Assembly (NCBI RefSeq): GCF_002797445.1
Contig: NZ_PGEP01000001.1
Coordinates: forward strand, 2,480,501-2,544,500
DNA from: Acidovorax sp. 69
Lineage (GTDB): Bacteria; Pseudomonadota; Gammaproteobacteria; Burkholderiales; Burkholderiaceae_C
DNA length: 64,000 bases
Reading direction: 5' to 3'
Below are positions 1 to 11,714 of the stretch, piece by piece (the stretch's first letter is position 1; every line of letters starts with the position of its first letter). A program made the translations under genes and the position numbers. The notes under the pieces were generated by a model. The model was not told the DNA's origin, did not search any database, and worked only from the letters and a program-made list of their open reading frames with translations.

Positions 1-1
1 A

Positions 2-1921
2 AACGCGCTGGAAGCCGCGCTGCGCGAGCGCCTGGCCGCGCTCGAAGTCGGGCGCCTGGACATGGTGCGCGGCTTTCTGGGCTCCGGCGGCAACGATGCG
101 CCCCCGGCGCGGCTGGCCTTCTATAGCGCCCCGTCCGCAGGTCTGCCAGAGACTCCATCACCACATGCCCGCCTGTCCGACCTCCTGCGCCTGAATGACG
201 CGGGTTTGCGCGCCGTGCTGGTCGACTGGCTGCAGGGCTGCACTACCGCGCCCACGCTGGACGAAGCCCTAGCCCGCCGCAGCACGCTGCAGCCGGGCGA
301 GATGGTGTTTGTGCCCTCGGGCCATGCCGTCAGCGCGCACAGCGTGAGTTTTTACGCGCAGGATTCCGAGCAGTCCGGCATGCTGGCACGCGCACAAGAG
401 ATTGAGCACCTTGAAAAAGAACTGCGCGCGCAGGCATTGATCGCAGAGGAATCGCGCAGCGCCCTGGTCCGTGCCGAGGCCGCATACGCAGATGCCTCGC
501 AGCGCCTGGTGTCTGCCCGCCGCGAGGCCACCGAGTCGCAAAGCCGCGCCCACGAGTTGCAGGTCGAAACCCTGCGCCTCACCCAACTGGCCGAGCAGAC
601 GCGCGCGCGCAGCCAACAAATTGACGGCGACCTGGCCGAGGTGGAGGCCCAACTGGCCGACCTGCAGGAGCGCCGCGTGTCCGCCGAAGCGCGGTTTGAA
701 GAACTGGACATGCAACTGGCCGACAGCCAGGAGCGCGAAGCACAACTGGGCGACAAGGTGATCGAAGCCGAGCGCAAGCTCACGGCCTGCCGCGAGCAGC
801 AACGCACGCTGGAGCGCCAGGCGCAAGAGGCCACCTTTTCGCAGCGCAGCGTGGAGGCGCGTCGCGGCGAATTGAACCGCTCCATCGAAACCGCCACGCA
901 GCAGGCCACGGCCCTTGCCGACGAACAACAGCGCGCCCGCGACGAACTCGCCCGCCTGTCTGACGCCGCCGCGCAAGGCGGCCTACAGCAGGCGCTGGAC
1001 GTGAAAATGGAGCGCGAAAAGGCCCTGGGCGCCCAGCGCAGCGAATACGACGACCTGACCACCAAGCTGCGCGCCAGCGACGAGCGCCGCATGCAGCTCG
1101 AACGCGCGCTCGATCCGCTTCGCGCACGCATCACCGAATTCCAGCTCAAGGAACAGGCCGCGCGCCTGGGCCTGGAGCAATACACCACCTTGCTGGCCGA
1201 CAACCAGGCCGACCTGGAAGCCGTGGCCCAGTCGATTGCCGACGGCAATGTGCGCGTGGGCGGCCTGCAAAGCGAGATCGATCGCCTGCACCGCGAAATC
1301 GCCGCGCTGGGCGCTGTGAACCTGGCCGCGCTGGATGAGCTCAAGCTCGCCAGCGAACGCAAGGTCTTCCTTGATGCGCAGACCGCCGACCTGACCGAGG
1401 CCATGAACACGCTGGAAGACGCGATCCGCAAGATCGACGGCGAAACGCGCCAGCTGCTGTCGGGCACGTTTGACACCGTCAACGGCCATTTCGGGCGCAT
1501 GTTCCCCGAGCTGTTCGGCGGCGGTCAGGCCAAGCTCATCATCACGGGCGACGAAATTCTGGATTCTGGCGTGCAGGTGATGGCGCAGCCACCCGGCAAG
1601 AAGAACCAGACCATCCACCTGCTGTCGGGTGGCGAGAAGGCGCTCACGGCGATCGCGCTGGTGTTCGCCATCTTCCAGCTCAACCCTGCACCCTTTTGCC
1701 TGCTGGACGAAGTGGACGCGCCGCTGGACGACGCCAACACCGAGCGCTATGCCAAGCTGGTGTCCAGCATGAGCAAGAGCACGCAGTTTTTGTTCATCAG
1801 CCACAACAAGATCGCCATGGAGATGGCCGAGCAACTGATCGGCGTGACCATGCAGGAGCAGGGCGTCTCGCGCATCGTGGCGGTGGACATGGAGTCCGCC
1901 TTGTCCATGGCCGACGCCTGA
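2..1921 (+). CDS. smc: Chromosome partition protein SMC, C-terminal part (truncated by window edge)
   Basis: SMC is the ATPase of the condensin-like SMC-ScpAB complex that compacts and segregates the nucleoid. The frame is open from base 2 without a start, so the N-terminal ATPase half, first coil and most of the hinge lie upstream. About 639 residues are visible: the end of the hinge, a long Glu/Gln/Ala/Arg-rich coiled coil, and the C-terminal ATPase head with the ABC signature LLSGGEKAL (bases about 1619-1645), Walker [15 protein letters not shown] and the switch histidine in FISHNK. Ends 22 bases before zipA, probably in one transcript. Identity is clear; only the missing 5' part is uncertain. 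Confidence 0.97.
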   Translation, partial: NALEAALRERLAALEVGRLDMVRGFLGSGGNDAPPARLAFYSAPSAGLPETPSPHARLSDLLRLNDAGLRAVLVDWLQGCTTAPTLDEALARRSTLQPGEMVFVPSGHAVSAHSVSFYAQDSEQSGMLARAQEIEHLEKELRAQALIAEESRSALVRAEAAYADASQRLVSARREATESQSRAHELQVETLRLTQLAEQTRARSQQIDGDLAEVEAQLADLQERRVSAEARFEELDMQLADSQEREAQLGDKVIEAERKLTACREQQRTLERQAQEATFSQRSVEARRGELNRSIETATQQATALADEQQRARDELARLSDAAAQGGLQQALDVKMEREKALGAQRSEYDDLTTKLRASDERRMQLERALDPLRARITEFQLKEQAARLGLEQYTTLLADNQADLEAVAQSIADGNVRVGGLQSEIDRLHREIAALGAVNLAALDELKLASERKVFLDAQTADLTEAMNTLEDAIRKIDGETRQLLSGTFDTVNGHFGRMFPELFGGGQAKLIITGDEILDSGVQVMAQPPGKKNQTIHLLSGGEKALTAIALVFAIFQLNPAPFCLLDEVDAPLDDANTERYAKLVSSMSKSTQFLFISHNKIAMEMAEQLIGVTMQEQGVSRIVAVDMESALSMADA

Positions 1922-1943
1922 AACCCCCCAACTTTCTGAACCC

Positions 1944-5158
<3,215 letters not shown>

Positions 5159-5278
5159 TGGGCCGTGGCACTCCATGCCTTCGCTCATTGCCCCGTCTCC
5201 ATTCCCTTTCCTTCATGATCTGTCCCCGGTTAGACGGATTGGAAGCGACTCCCTAGCAATTCCCCTGGCGACCTATTG

Positions 5279-7570
5279 ATGCACAAGTGGCTGTTTTTCA
5301 TCCAGGCCCGCATGGCGGGCCTGCTGGCCTGGATTCCCCGGCCCATTCGGCGTTTGCTGCTGTGGGCCAGTGTGGCGGTACCCGCCGGCTTGCTGGTGTT
5401 CACCGTGGCACTCCTGCCTTTTACGCCTGGCATCAGTGACATCCGCAAGGCCAAAAGCGAGCTGCCCGCACAGCTCATGTCGGCCGATGGCAAGCTCCTG
5501 GCCGAATACCGCTGGGCCAACCGGGAGTGGGTGGAGCTGAGCGAGATATCCCCCAACGTGGTGAACGCGCTCATCGCGACCGAGGACCACCGTTTCTACG
5601 ATCACTTCGGGCTGGACTGGCGGCGCACGGCCTCGTCGGTGCTGCTGACGCTGCGGGGTGACCCGCAAGGGGGCTCCACCATCACGCAGCAGCTCGCGCG
5701 CAACCTGTTCCCCGAAGAGATCGGCCGCTCGCGCACCCTCACGCGCAAGCTCAAGGAGGCGATCACGGCGCTCAAGATCGAGGCTTCGTACTCCAAGGAT
5801 GAAATCCTGGAGACCTACCTCAACACCGTGCCGTTTCTGTACAACGCCTATGGCATCGAAATGGCAGCGCGCACCTATTTCGACAAGTCGGCCGACAAGC
5901 TCAACGTGTTGGAGAGCGCCACGCTGATTGGCATGCTCAAGGGCACGGCCTATTACAACCCGGTGCTGAACCCTGAGCGCGCGCGCGCCAGGCGCAACAC
6001 CGTGCTTTCGCAGATGGTCAAGCGTGGCAAGCTCGACGCCAAGGAGTTTGAGACGCTGCAAAAGCGCCCCTTGCGTGTCAACTTTGAGCGCCAGACCGAG
6101 GTCATGGGCCCGGCGCCGCACTTTGCCATCCAGTTGCGCAAACAGCTGATTGACTGGGCTGATAGCAAAGGCTACAGCCTGTATTCCGATGGCCTGGTGA
6201 TCCGCACCACCATCGACTCGCGCCTGCAGGCCTATGCGAACCAGGCGGTGGCGCGCCAGGGCCGGCAGCTGCAGGGCGTGGCTGATATCGCCTGGTCCCA
6301 GCGCAACGGCTGGGGGCCCAACAATGAGCTGGTGCAGACGCTGGTGCGCGAGAGCGCTGACTACCGTGCGGCCGTGGACAAGGGTCAGGAGCCCGACGAG
6401 ACCCTCAAGGCCATGCTGGCGGACAGCGCCTTTATGGCCAGGTTGCGTTCCGAAAAGACACGTGTGCAGGCTGGTTTTCTGGCACAAGACCCGGTCACCG
6501 GCCATGTCCTGGCCTGGGTGGGCAGCCGCGATTTTGCCCAAGACCCGTTTGACCATGTGCAAGCGGCGCGGCGCCAACCGGGCTCCACCTTCAAGCCCTT
6601 TGTGTATGGCGCTGCATTTGCCAATGGCGCTTCGCCCGACGACACGCTGATGGACGAGGCCGTGGAAATCCCACTGGGTGGCGGTCGCGTGTGGCGCCCC
6701 ACCGACGGTGGCGCACCCAGCGACCAGCCCATGAGCCTTGCTGATGGCCTGGCATTCTCCAAGAACACCATCACCGCGCAGGTCATGCAGCAGGTCGGCC
6801 CTGCCCGTGTGGCCGAAGTGGCGCGCGCCCTGGGTGTGCGCCAGTCGCCGCTGGAAGAAGTGCCCTCGCTCGCACTGGGCACCAGCCCGGTCACACTCAA
6901 GGAGATGATTTCGGCCTACAGCAGCATCGTGAATCTGGGCCGTTATGTGGAGCCCGTGATGATTACCAGCATTGAAGACCGCCACGGCAAGGTGCTGGAG
7001 ACGTTTGCCAAGCCCACGCCCGAGGTGGTGTTCGACGGCCGTGCCGCGCAGACGCTGCGCAACACCATGCGTGGCGGTGTGGACCGGGGCACCGGGGCGG
7101 CCATCCGTTCGCGCTACGGTATCCAGGCCGATGTGGCAGGTAAGACCGGCACAACGCAGGACAACACCGACGGCTGGTTCATTCTCATGCATGCCCGCGT
7201 GGTGGCGGGTGCCTGGGCGGGCTTCAACGATGGCCGCATCACCTTGCGCAGCGACCACTGGGGGCAGGGCGCGCGCAGTGCTTTGCCCATGGTGGGCGAT
7301 TTCATGCAGCAGGCGATTCGTACCAAAGCGATCAATGGCGGCGACCGTTTTGTGGATGAGTTCGTGGATGCACCTGCGCCACCGACCGATGGATCGCTGG
7401 GCAGCATGCGGGACTGGATACGGGGGCTGTTCCGCAGCGATCCACAAACAGCGCCATCACCGGGCAATCTGCAGCGCCCTGCGGGTGCGGGGGGGCTGCC
7501 CCCTGTGACAACAGACCCCGCCAATTCAATCAGCGCCCCCGTGCCCGCCGAGGAACGTGTGGGAGGCTGA
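5279..7570 (+). CDS. Class A penicillin-binding protein (transglycosylase/transpeptidase, PBP1-type)
   Basis: Bifunctional peptidoglycan synthase: polymerises lipid II glycan and cross-links peptides in the periplasm. The 763-residue product has a short cytoplasmic N terminus and one membrane anchor (about residues 25-50). The GT51 domain carries EDHRFYDHFG (catalytic Glu at about 102) and GGSTITQQLARN. The transpeptidase domain has the nucleophile in GSTFKPF (Ser about 436), SKN in FSKNTITAQ and KTGTTQ (Lys about 622). All catalytic motifs are intact. A TTG at 5276 directly precedes the ATG at 5279; I chose the ATG, and neither has a clear ribosome-binding site. The 120 bases after ligA contain no gene. 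It is mrcA/ponA-like; the exact paralogue cannot be fixed from sequence alone. Confidence 0.92.
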   Translation: MHKWLFFIQARMAGLLAWIPRPIRRLLLWASVAVPAGLLVFTVALLPFTPGISDIRKAKSELPAQLMSADGKLLAEYRWANREWVELSEISPNVVNALIATEDHRFYDHFGLDWRRTASSVLLTLRGDPQGGSTITQQLARNLFPEEIGRSRTLTRKLKEAITALKIEASYSKDEILETYLNTVPFLYNAYGIEMAARTYFDKSADKLNVLESATLIGMLKGTAYYNPVLNPERARARRNTVLSQMVKRGKLDAKEFETLQKRPLRVNFERQTEVMGPAPHFAIQLRKQLIDWADSKGYSLYSDGLVIRTTIDSRLQAYANQAVARQGRQLQGVADIAWSQRNGWGPNNELVQTLVRESADYRAAVDKGQEPDETLKAMLADSAFMARLRSEKTRVQAGFLAQDPVTGHVLAWVGSRDFAQDPFDHVQAARRQPGSTFKPFVYGAAFANGASPDDTLMDEAVEIPLGGGRVWRPTDGGAPSDQPMSLADGLAFSKNTITAQVMQQVGPARVAEVARALGVRQSPLEEVPSLALGTSPVTLKEMISAYSSIVNLGRYVEPVMITSIEDRHGKVLETFAKPTPEVVFDGRAAQTLRNTMRGGVDRGTGAAIRSRYGIQADVAGKTGTTQDNTDGWFILMHARVVAGAWAGFNDGRITLRSDHWGQGARSALPMVGDFMQQAIRTKAINGGDRFVDEFVDAPAPPTDGSLGSMRDWIRGLFRSDPQTAPSPGNLQRPAGAGGLPPVTTDPANSISAPVPAEERVGG

Positions 7571-7611
7571 CGAGCGGTGCCGACTGCGCCCGGACCGCCA
7601 TCGCCGCCGGG

Positions 7612-8163
7612 CTATTCAATGTCAATGAAGTGCATGCCCATGGTGCCGAGTTTGCGATCGGCAAAGTAACGCTCCAGCGTCTCCTTCACGGTACGGAATG
7701 CCAGCTCGTCCCAGGGGACTTCATCTTCGCTGAACAGCCGTGCCTCGATGGTTTCATACCCGGGGTTGAACTGGTCGCTCAGCAGCGTGGCCTGATAGAA
7801 CAGGTGTACCTGGCCTACGCGCCGCACATTGAGCAGGCTGAACAGCGGGCCCATTTCAATCTGGGCACCCGCCTCTTCATCGGTCTCGCGCGCGGCGCCC
7901 TGGGCCGTGGTTTCGTCCAGCTCCATGAATCCTGCCGGCAGCGTCCATTTGCCCCAACGCGGCTCGATGTTGCGCTTGCACAGCAGGATGCGGCCATCGG
8001 CCATCGCGGGCACTGTGCCCACCACATTGAGCGGGTTTTCGTAATGCACCGTGTGGCAGGTGGGGCACACGGCGCGCTGCTTGGTGTCGCCGTCGTCGGG
8101 CAGGCGGTACACCACAGCGGTGCCACAGGCGCGGCAATGTTTGATGGGGCTGCGATAGGTCAT
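7612..8163 (-). CDS. Nudix hydrolase with N-terminal zinc ribbon
   Basis: Predicted hydrolase of a nucleoside-diphosphate derivative (NADH/ADP-ribose/FAD type). The 183-residue protein starts with a Cys4 ribbon (HCRACG then CPTCH) and continues with a Nudix fold. The Nudix box is G(x5)E(x7)RE(x2)EEAG, within GFMELDETTAQGAARETDEE, and all catalytic acidic residues are present. The frame extends to 8214, but those extra 17 codons run into a dispersed repeat, so the ATG at 8163 (MTYRSPIKHCRAC) is preferred. Convergent with the penicillin-binding protein gene. Substrate unknown; the zinc ribbon-Nudix layout is similar to NudC-like and short zinc-ribbon Nudix proteins. Confidence 0.88.
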   Translation of the reverse strand: MTYRSPIKHCRACGTAVVYRLPDDGDTKQRAVCPTCHTVHYENPLNVVGTVPAMADGRILLCKRNIEPRWGKWTLPAGFMELDETTAQGAARETDEEAGAQIEMGPLFSLLNVRRVGQVHLFYQATLLSDQFNPGYETIEARLFSEDEVPWDELAFRTVKETLERYFADRKLGTMGMHFIDIE

Positions 8164-8183
8164 GCAGTAGTTTTTAATCAAAT

Positions 8184-8232
8184 AGGCTGAAGGCGCAGGT
8201 GGAATATGCGCCATAAGCTATAAATTACATAG
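8184..8232 (+). repeat. Dispersed palindromic repeat, copy 2 (intergenic)
   Basis: Left arm GGCGCA and right arm TGCGCC form a perfect 6-bp hairpin. AAGCTATAAATTA and a terminal ATAG follow, so it matches copy 11 (50745-50795) closely. It lies about 20 bases upstream of the Nudix start, so it is probably in that gene's promoter or leader. Confidence 0.75.
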
Positions 8233-8291
8233 CAATATATCCGCCGTGCAACGGGGGTTACCCCGCGGCTCTGCGAGATTGCAACGCGTTC

Positions 8292-8987
8292 CTACACCAC
8301 CGTCAGGCGCAACGGCGTGAGGCCAGCCACGCCGCCTTCCAGCGTGTCGCCACGCACCACTGCGCCCACGCCTTCGGGCGTGCCGGTGTAGATCAGGTCG
8401 CCGGGCTGTAGCTCCCAGGCGGCCGACAGATGCTCGATGGTCTCGGCAATGTTCCAGATGAGCTGGGCCACGGTGCTGCGTTGTTTGTCGGCACCGTTGA
8501 CCTGCAGCCAGATGGCTGCTTGTGCCACGTCGCCCGCCTGGGCGGCTGGGGTGATGGGGCCGATGGGGGCGCTGGCGTCAAAGCCCTTGCCGATGCACCA
8601 GGGACGGCCCTGTTTCTTCATGTCGTTTTGCAGGTCTCGGCGCGTCATGTCCAGGCCTACGGCGTAACCGTAGATGTGTGCCAGCGCATCCGCCGCCTTG
8701 ATGTTCTTGCCACCTTTGCCGATGGCCACCACCAGTTCGATCTCATGGTGCAGGTTGGCCGTGAGGCTGGGGTAGGGCAGCTGTCCGGTTTCGCCCGCGT
8801 TGACGACCACGATGGCGTCAGCCGGTTTCATGAAGAAGAATGGTGGCTCGCGGCCGGTGAAGCCCATTTCCTTGGCGTGCTCTTCATAGTTGCGGCCCAC
8901 GCAGTAAATGCGGTGCACGGGAAAGCGGTCGCTGCTGCCCACCACGGGCACGCTGGTCACCGGCGCGGGAGAAAACACGTAGCTCAT
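8292..8987 (-). CDS. Fumarylacetoacetate hydrolase family protein (fumarylpyruvate hydrolase-like)
   Basis: Predicted metal-dependent C-C bond hydrolase acting on fumarylpyruvate or a related beta-diketone from aromatic ring cleavage. The 231-residue single-domain protein has the FAH core: YCVGRNYEEHAKEMG near the N terminus, FFMKPADA, HHEIELVVAIGK (metal-ligand acidic residues), DMTRRDLQ, KGFDASAPIGP and a C-terminal YTGTPEGVG. The ATG at 8987 is preceded by AAGG. It is divergent from a MarR regulator and close to a maleylpyruvate/maleylacetoacetate isomerase-like gene, which is the enzyme pair needed after gentisate or homogentisate cleavage. No ring-cleaving dioxygenase is in the window, so the exact substrate (NagK-like) is inferred. 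Confidence 0.85.
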   Translation of the reverse strand: MSYVFSPAPVTSVPVVGSSDRFPVHRIYCVGRNYEEHAKEMGFTGREPPFFFMKPADAIVVVNAGETGQLPYPSLTANLHHEIELVVAIGKGGKNIKAADALAHIYGYAVGLDMTRRDLQNDMKKQGRPWCIGKGFDASAPIGPITPAAQAGDVAQAAIWLQVNGADKQRSTVAQLIWNIAETIEHLSAAWELQPGDLIYTGTPEGVGAVVRGDTLEGGVAGLTPLRLTVV

Positions 8988-9030
8988 GTCTGCCTTTCAT
9001 TGGTCTTTGTTCGGTGGGGTTCGCACCCCG

Positions 9031-9043
9031 TGGCAGTGTGCCA
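9031..9043. promoter_or_regulatory. Candidate operator in the FAH/MarR divergent region
   Basis: Short inverted repeat TGGCA-GTG-TGCCA, just 3' of a GGGGT-tcgc-ACCCC hairpin (9016-9029). It lies between the divergent starts at 8987 and 9085, where a MarR-type regulator would be expected to bind. Supported only by symmetry and position. Confidence 0.35.
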
Positions 9044-9084
9044 TGGGCGCGGCCTGCCTGCTGTAGGGAGCTACACTCGCGCCC

Positions 9085-9540
9085 ATGGCAAAGAGCTTCG
9101 ATTTCCACAACACGCCAGGCCACCTGGTGCGCCGTGCCCACCAGCGAACCGTGGCGCTTTTCATGGAAGAAACTGCGGGGTTTGACGTGACACCAGTGCA
9201 GTTCGCCATCCTGCACGAGCTACTGGCCCAGCCGGGTGAAGACCAGGTCACCCTCGCGTCACGCGTGGCATTTGACGCCGCAACGTCCGGGTCGGTGATC
9301 GGTCGCCTGGAGAAACGTGGCTGGATTCGCCGCGAGCCCGACACCCGCGACCGCCGCCGCAAGTTGTTGTGGATCACCCCTGAAGGCGAGGTGGCAGCCC
9401 TGCAGATGCGGGATGCCGCCCAGCGCGTGCAGGAGCGCCTGATGGCGCCACTCAATGCCCAGGAGCGCGACGATCTCATGGCCATGTTGTCCAAGGTCGT
9501 CTACAAACACCAGGATCCAGCGGGCACTTCGGGCGCCTGA
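9085..9540 (+). CDS. MarR family transcriptional regulator
   Basis: Small dimeric winged-helix repressor, 151 residues. The DNA-binding part is visible as LASRVAFDAATSGSVIGRLEKRGWIRREPDTRDRRRKLLWIT, whose wing segment DTRDRRRK is typical of MarR proteins. Flanking helices form the dimer interface. The ATG at 9085 follows GGGAG. It is transcribed away from the FAH gene and toward the isomerase gene, so it probably controls both arms of this catabolic module in response to an aromatic acid. The ligand cannot be read from sequence. Confidence 0.9.
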   Translation: MAKSFDFHNTPGHLVRRAHQRTVALFMEETAGFDVTPVQFAILHELLAQPGEDQVTLASRVAFDAATSGSVIGRLEKRGWIRREPDTRDRRRKLLWITPEGEVAALQMRDAAQRVQERLMAPLNAQERDDLMAMLSKVVYKHQDPAGTSGA

Positions 9541-9674
9541 CTTCGGTCGGCGGCCCGGCAGCTATCCCGCTGCCTGATGCCTTGACGCGTCGATGCAGGG
9601 ATGCGGGGCTCTTTGGTCGCTCGGCAGCCGCGTCCACACCGTTTCATACACCACCCCACCAAGGAATGGTTTCT

Positions 9675-10343
9675 ATGCAGCTCTACAACTACTTTCGCTC
9701 TTCTGCTTCGTTCCGAGTGCGCATTGCATTGCAGATCAAAGGCCTGGCCTACGACTACCTGCCCGTGCACCTTGTCAAAGGCGAACACAAAAAACCCGAG
9801 TATTTGGGCCGTGTCGGCGATGCGCTGGTGCCCACGCTTGTGACCGATGGAGGCGCGGCGCTGTCTCAGTCCATGGCCATCATCGAGTATCTGGACGAAA
9901 CCCATCCCACGCCGGCATTGCTGCCAGCCACCCCGCTGGCCCGTGCCCGCGTGCGTGCGCTGGCGCAGATGGTGGCCTGCGAGATCCATCCCATCAACAA
10001 CCTGCGCGTGCTCAAGTACCTGGCACATGACCTGAAGGTGGATGAAGAGGCCAAGAATGCGTGGTACCGCCACTGGGTGCGCAGCGGCCTGGAGGCCTTT
10101 GAGCGCCAGCTGGAGCTGCTGGCGCAGGAGCGGTCCTCCCAGGGCATCGCGCCGTCGGTGCTGTGCTGGGGTGACACCCCGACCCTGGCCGACTGTTGCC
10201 TGGTGCCACAAATCTTCAACGCCCAACGCTTCAAGGTCAGCCTGGACGGCCTGCCACTCACGATGGGGGCGTTTGATGCCTGTATGGCATTGCCAGCGTT
10301 CCAGCAGGCTCAGCCATCGGCCTGCCCGGACAACGAAGTCTGA
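9675..10343 (+). CDS. Maleylpyruvate/maleylacetoacetate isomerase (zeta-class GST)
   Basis: Glutathione-dependent cis-trans isomerase of maleylpyruvate or maleylacetoacetate, feeding the adjacent FAH-type hydrolase. The 222-residue protein begins LYNYFRSSASFRVRIAL, the zeta-class signature with the catalytic serine pair. VPTLV and the glutathione-site QSMAIIEYLDE follow, then an all-helical C-terminal domain. The frame is open from 9582, but AAGGA at 9661-9665 sits correctly for ATG 9675 (MQLYNYF), which also matches family N termini. The stop overlaps the next start (TGATG). Whether the substrate is maleylpyruvate (gentisate route) or maleylacetoacetate (homogentisate route) is not decidable here. 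Confidence 0.88.
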   Translation: MQLYNYFRSSASFRVRIALQIKGLAYDYLPVHLVKGEHKKPEYLGRVGDALVPTLVTDGGAALSQSMAIIEYLDETHPTPALLPATPLARARVRALAQMVACEIHPINNLRVLKYLAHDLKVDEEAKNAWYRHWVRSGLEAFERQLELLAQERSSQGIAPSVLCWGDTPTLADCCLVPQIFNAQRFKVSLDGLPLTMGAFDACMALPAFQQAQPSACPDNEV

Positions 10344-11293
10344 TGACAGAACCACAGGGCCGCTCCGCACCCTTGAGGGATGTGGTCATGCCGGCTGGCG
10401 CTGACTGGCTGGTGCCAGACTGGCCCGCGCCGCCGGGCGTGTTTGCACTGTGCACTACCCGCACCGGTGGGGTCAGCCTGCCACCGTATGACAGCCTGAA
10501 CCTGGGCACCCATGTGGGGGACGACCTCACCGCTGTAATGGCCAACCGGAAGGTCCTGGAGTCGGCCCTGCAGGCCCATACACCAGGCGCAAGGGCGGTT
10601 TTTTTGAACCAGGTCCACGGCGATGGTGTGGCTCTGCTGGATGGGCACCCTCCCAATGGCACCGAGGCAGATGCCTGCATGGCCATGGCCCCTGGCGCCG
10701 TTTGCACCATCATGGTGGCCGACTGCCTGCCAGTCCTCTTTGCCCATGCCTCTGGCCAGGCGGTGGCTGCGGCGCACGCGGGCTGGCGCGGGTTGGCGGG
10801 TTCCGGGGGGCAGGGTGTTCTGGAGTCTGTGTTGAAGAATTTTTGTGCTCAAGCGCCTGTTCCATCTGCGCCGTCAGCTATCAAATTGGAAGCAAGTGCA
10901 AGTCCAAATGAAGTCTCAGGCGCGCAGCCATATGTGCAGGCTGATGGAGACCCCTGTGGCATTGCTGAAGGCATGCTGGCCTGGCTCGGCCCCTGCATTG
11001 GTCCGCAGAACTTTGAGGTGGGCGCAGAGGTGTACGCTGCTTTTTGTAATGCAGACGCGGCAGCACAGGCTTGCTTTGTCGCCCGCGTGGGTGTTCCGGG
11101 CAAATTCCTGTGCGATCTGGCCGGCTTGGCACGGCTGCGGCTGCAGGCGCTGGGCATTACGCGCATCTACGGCAACAACAGCACGCCGGCGTGGTGCACC
11201 GTGACCAACACCTCACGGTTCTTTTCGCACCGGCGCGACAGCGCCTCCCTCGGCAGCAGCGGGCGATTCGCTGCCTGTATCTGGCGCGGCTGA
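10343..11293 (+). CDS. pgeF: Peptidoglycan editing factor PgeF (laccase-domain, YfiH family)
   Basis: Laccase-fold (DUF152) protein; relatives remove mis-incorporated residues from peptidoglycan precursors or have polyphenol-oxidase/purine-nucleoside activity. Conserved segments: FLNQVHGDGV, ADCLPVLFAH, AAAHAGWRGLAGSG, AWLGPCIGPQNFEVG and a C-terminal SRFFSHRRD, so the metal-site His and Cys residues are present. At 316 residues it is longer than usual (about 240-260). The excess is between HAGWRG and WLGPCIGP, where dispersed repeat copy 3 is read in frame (APVPSAPSAIKLEAS). Its start overlaps the isomerase stop and its end overlaps the convergent 11213-11536 gene by 81 bases. Confidence 0.9.
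   Translation: MTEPQGRSAPLRDVVMPAGADWLVPDWPAPPGVFALCTTRTGGVSLPPYDSLNLGTHVGDDLTAVMANRKVLESALQAHTPGARAVFLNQVHGDGVALLDGHPPNGTEADACMAMAPGAVCTIMVADCLPVLFAHASGQAVAAAHAGWRGLAGSGGQGVLESVLKNFCAQAPVPSAPSAIKLEASASPNEVSGAQPYVQADGDPCGIAEGMLAWLGPCIGPQNFEVGAEVYAAFCNADAAAQACFVARVGVPGKFLCDLAGLARLRLQALGITRIYGNNSTPAWCTVTNTSRFFSHRRDSASLGSSGRFAACIWRG
10845..10893 (+). repeat. Dispersed palindromic repeat, copy 3 (inside pgeF)
   Basis: AAGCGCC, spacer, TGCGCCGT, CAGCTATCAAATT. Same orientation as the gene and read as Ala-Ile-Lys in a surface-loop-like insertion between two conserved PgeF blocks. Confidence 0.75.
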
Positions 11294-11536
11294 TCCATCG
11301 GGTGCGCGGGCCGTGGCCGGCTCCACGTCATAAGCGGCTTGCTCAGCAGCTTCGCGTGCCTTGATCTTGCGCTTGCGTGTCGGCGTGCCCAGGATGTACA
11401 CCAAGATCCCCATGGGCAAGAGGCCATACAGCGCGAACGTGATGATGGCGCCCAGCACGGTGCCTTGAGGGCTGGTGGCTTCGGCCACCGCCATCATGAG
11501 GGTGACGTAGGTCCAGGCGATGACGATGAGGTACAT
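11213..11536 (-). CDS. Small membrane protein of unknown function
   Basis: I do not recognise a named family. The 107-residue product has two predicted membrane helices (about residues 1-20, starting MYLIVIAWTYVTLMM, and 28-49, ending LPMGILVYILG). A basic segment TRKRKIKAREAAEQAA and an Ala/Pro/Glu-rich, probably disordered tail follow. ATG at 11536. The 3' end overlaps the convergent pgeF by 81 bases, which is unusual; the hydrophobic N terminus and clean start argue that it is real. The tail overlapping pgeF may be freely variable. Confidence 0.65.
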   Translation of the reverse strand: MYLIVIAWTYVTLMMAVAEATSPQGTVLGAIITFALYGLLPMGILVYILGTPTRKRKIKAREAAEQAAYDVEPATARAPDGSAAPDTGSESPAAAEGGAVAPVRKEP

Positions 11537-11585
11537 TGGTTTGTGTCTACTGCAAGTGTGAGCGCTGGTTCAACGTTTTTTTGGA

Positions 11586-11605
11586 GTTCCAGAAAAACAG
11601 GGAAC
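11586..11605. promoter_or_regulatory. Inverted repeat upstream of phaC
   Basis: GTTCC, 10-base spacer, GGAAC, in the 178-base gap before phaC. A second, looser pair GTTGCC/GGCAAC lies at 11619-11645. Either could be a regulator site or a leader hairpin for the PHA operon. No sigma-70 promoter could be assigned with confidence. Confidence 0.25.
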
Positions 11606-11714
11606 ATGCTTCTGGTCCGTTGCCATGCACCGATGGGTCGGCAACAATGAACCCGAGAGATAAGTAAGCCAAGGTCTCCTGCCCCTGCGAGCGATCAACC
11701 ATTGAGGAATGAGC

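Noticed and set aside
6159..6195. GATAGCAAAGGCTACAGCCTG in the penicillin-binding protein gene as another copy of the dispersed repeat.
   Set aside because: Only the short TGATAGC...CTACAGCC parts match; the arms and spacing are missing, and the residues fall in an ordinary part of the protein.
7571..8300. A CRISPR-like or phage attachment feature around the repeat near the Nudix gene.
   Set aside because: Only one copy locally, no spacer periodicity, no integrase or tRNA gene nearby; explained by the dispersed palindromic family.
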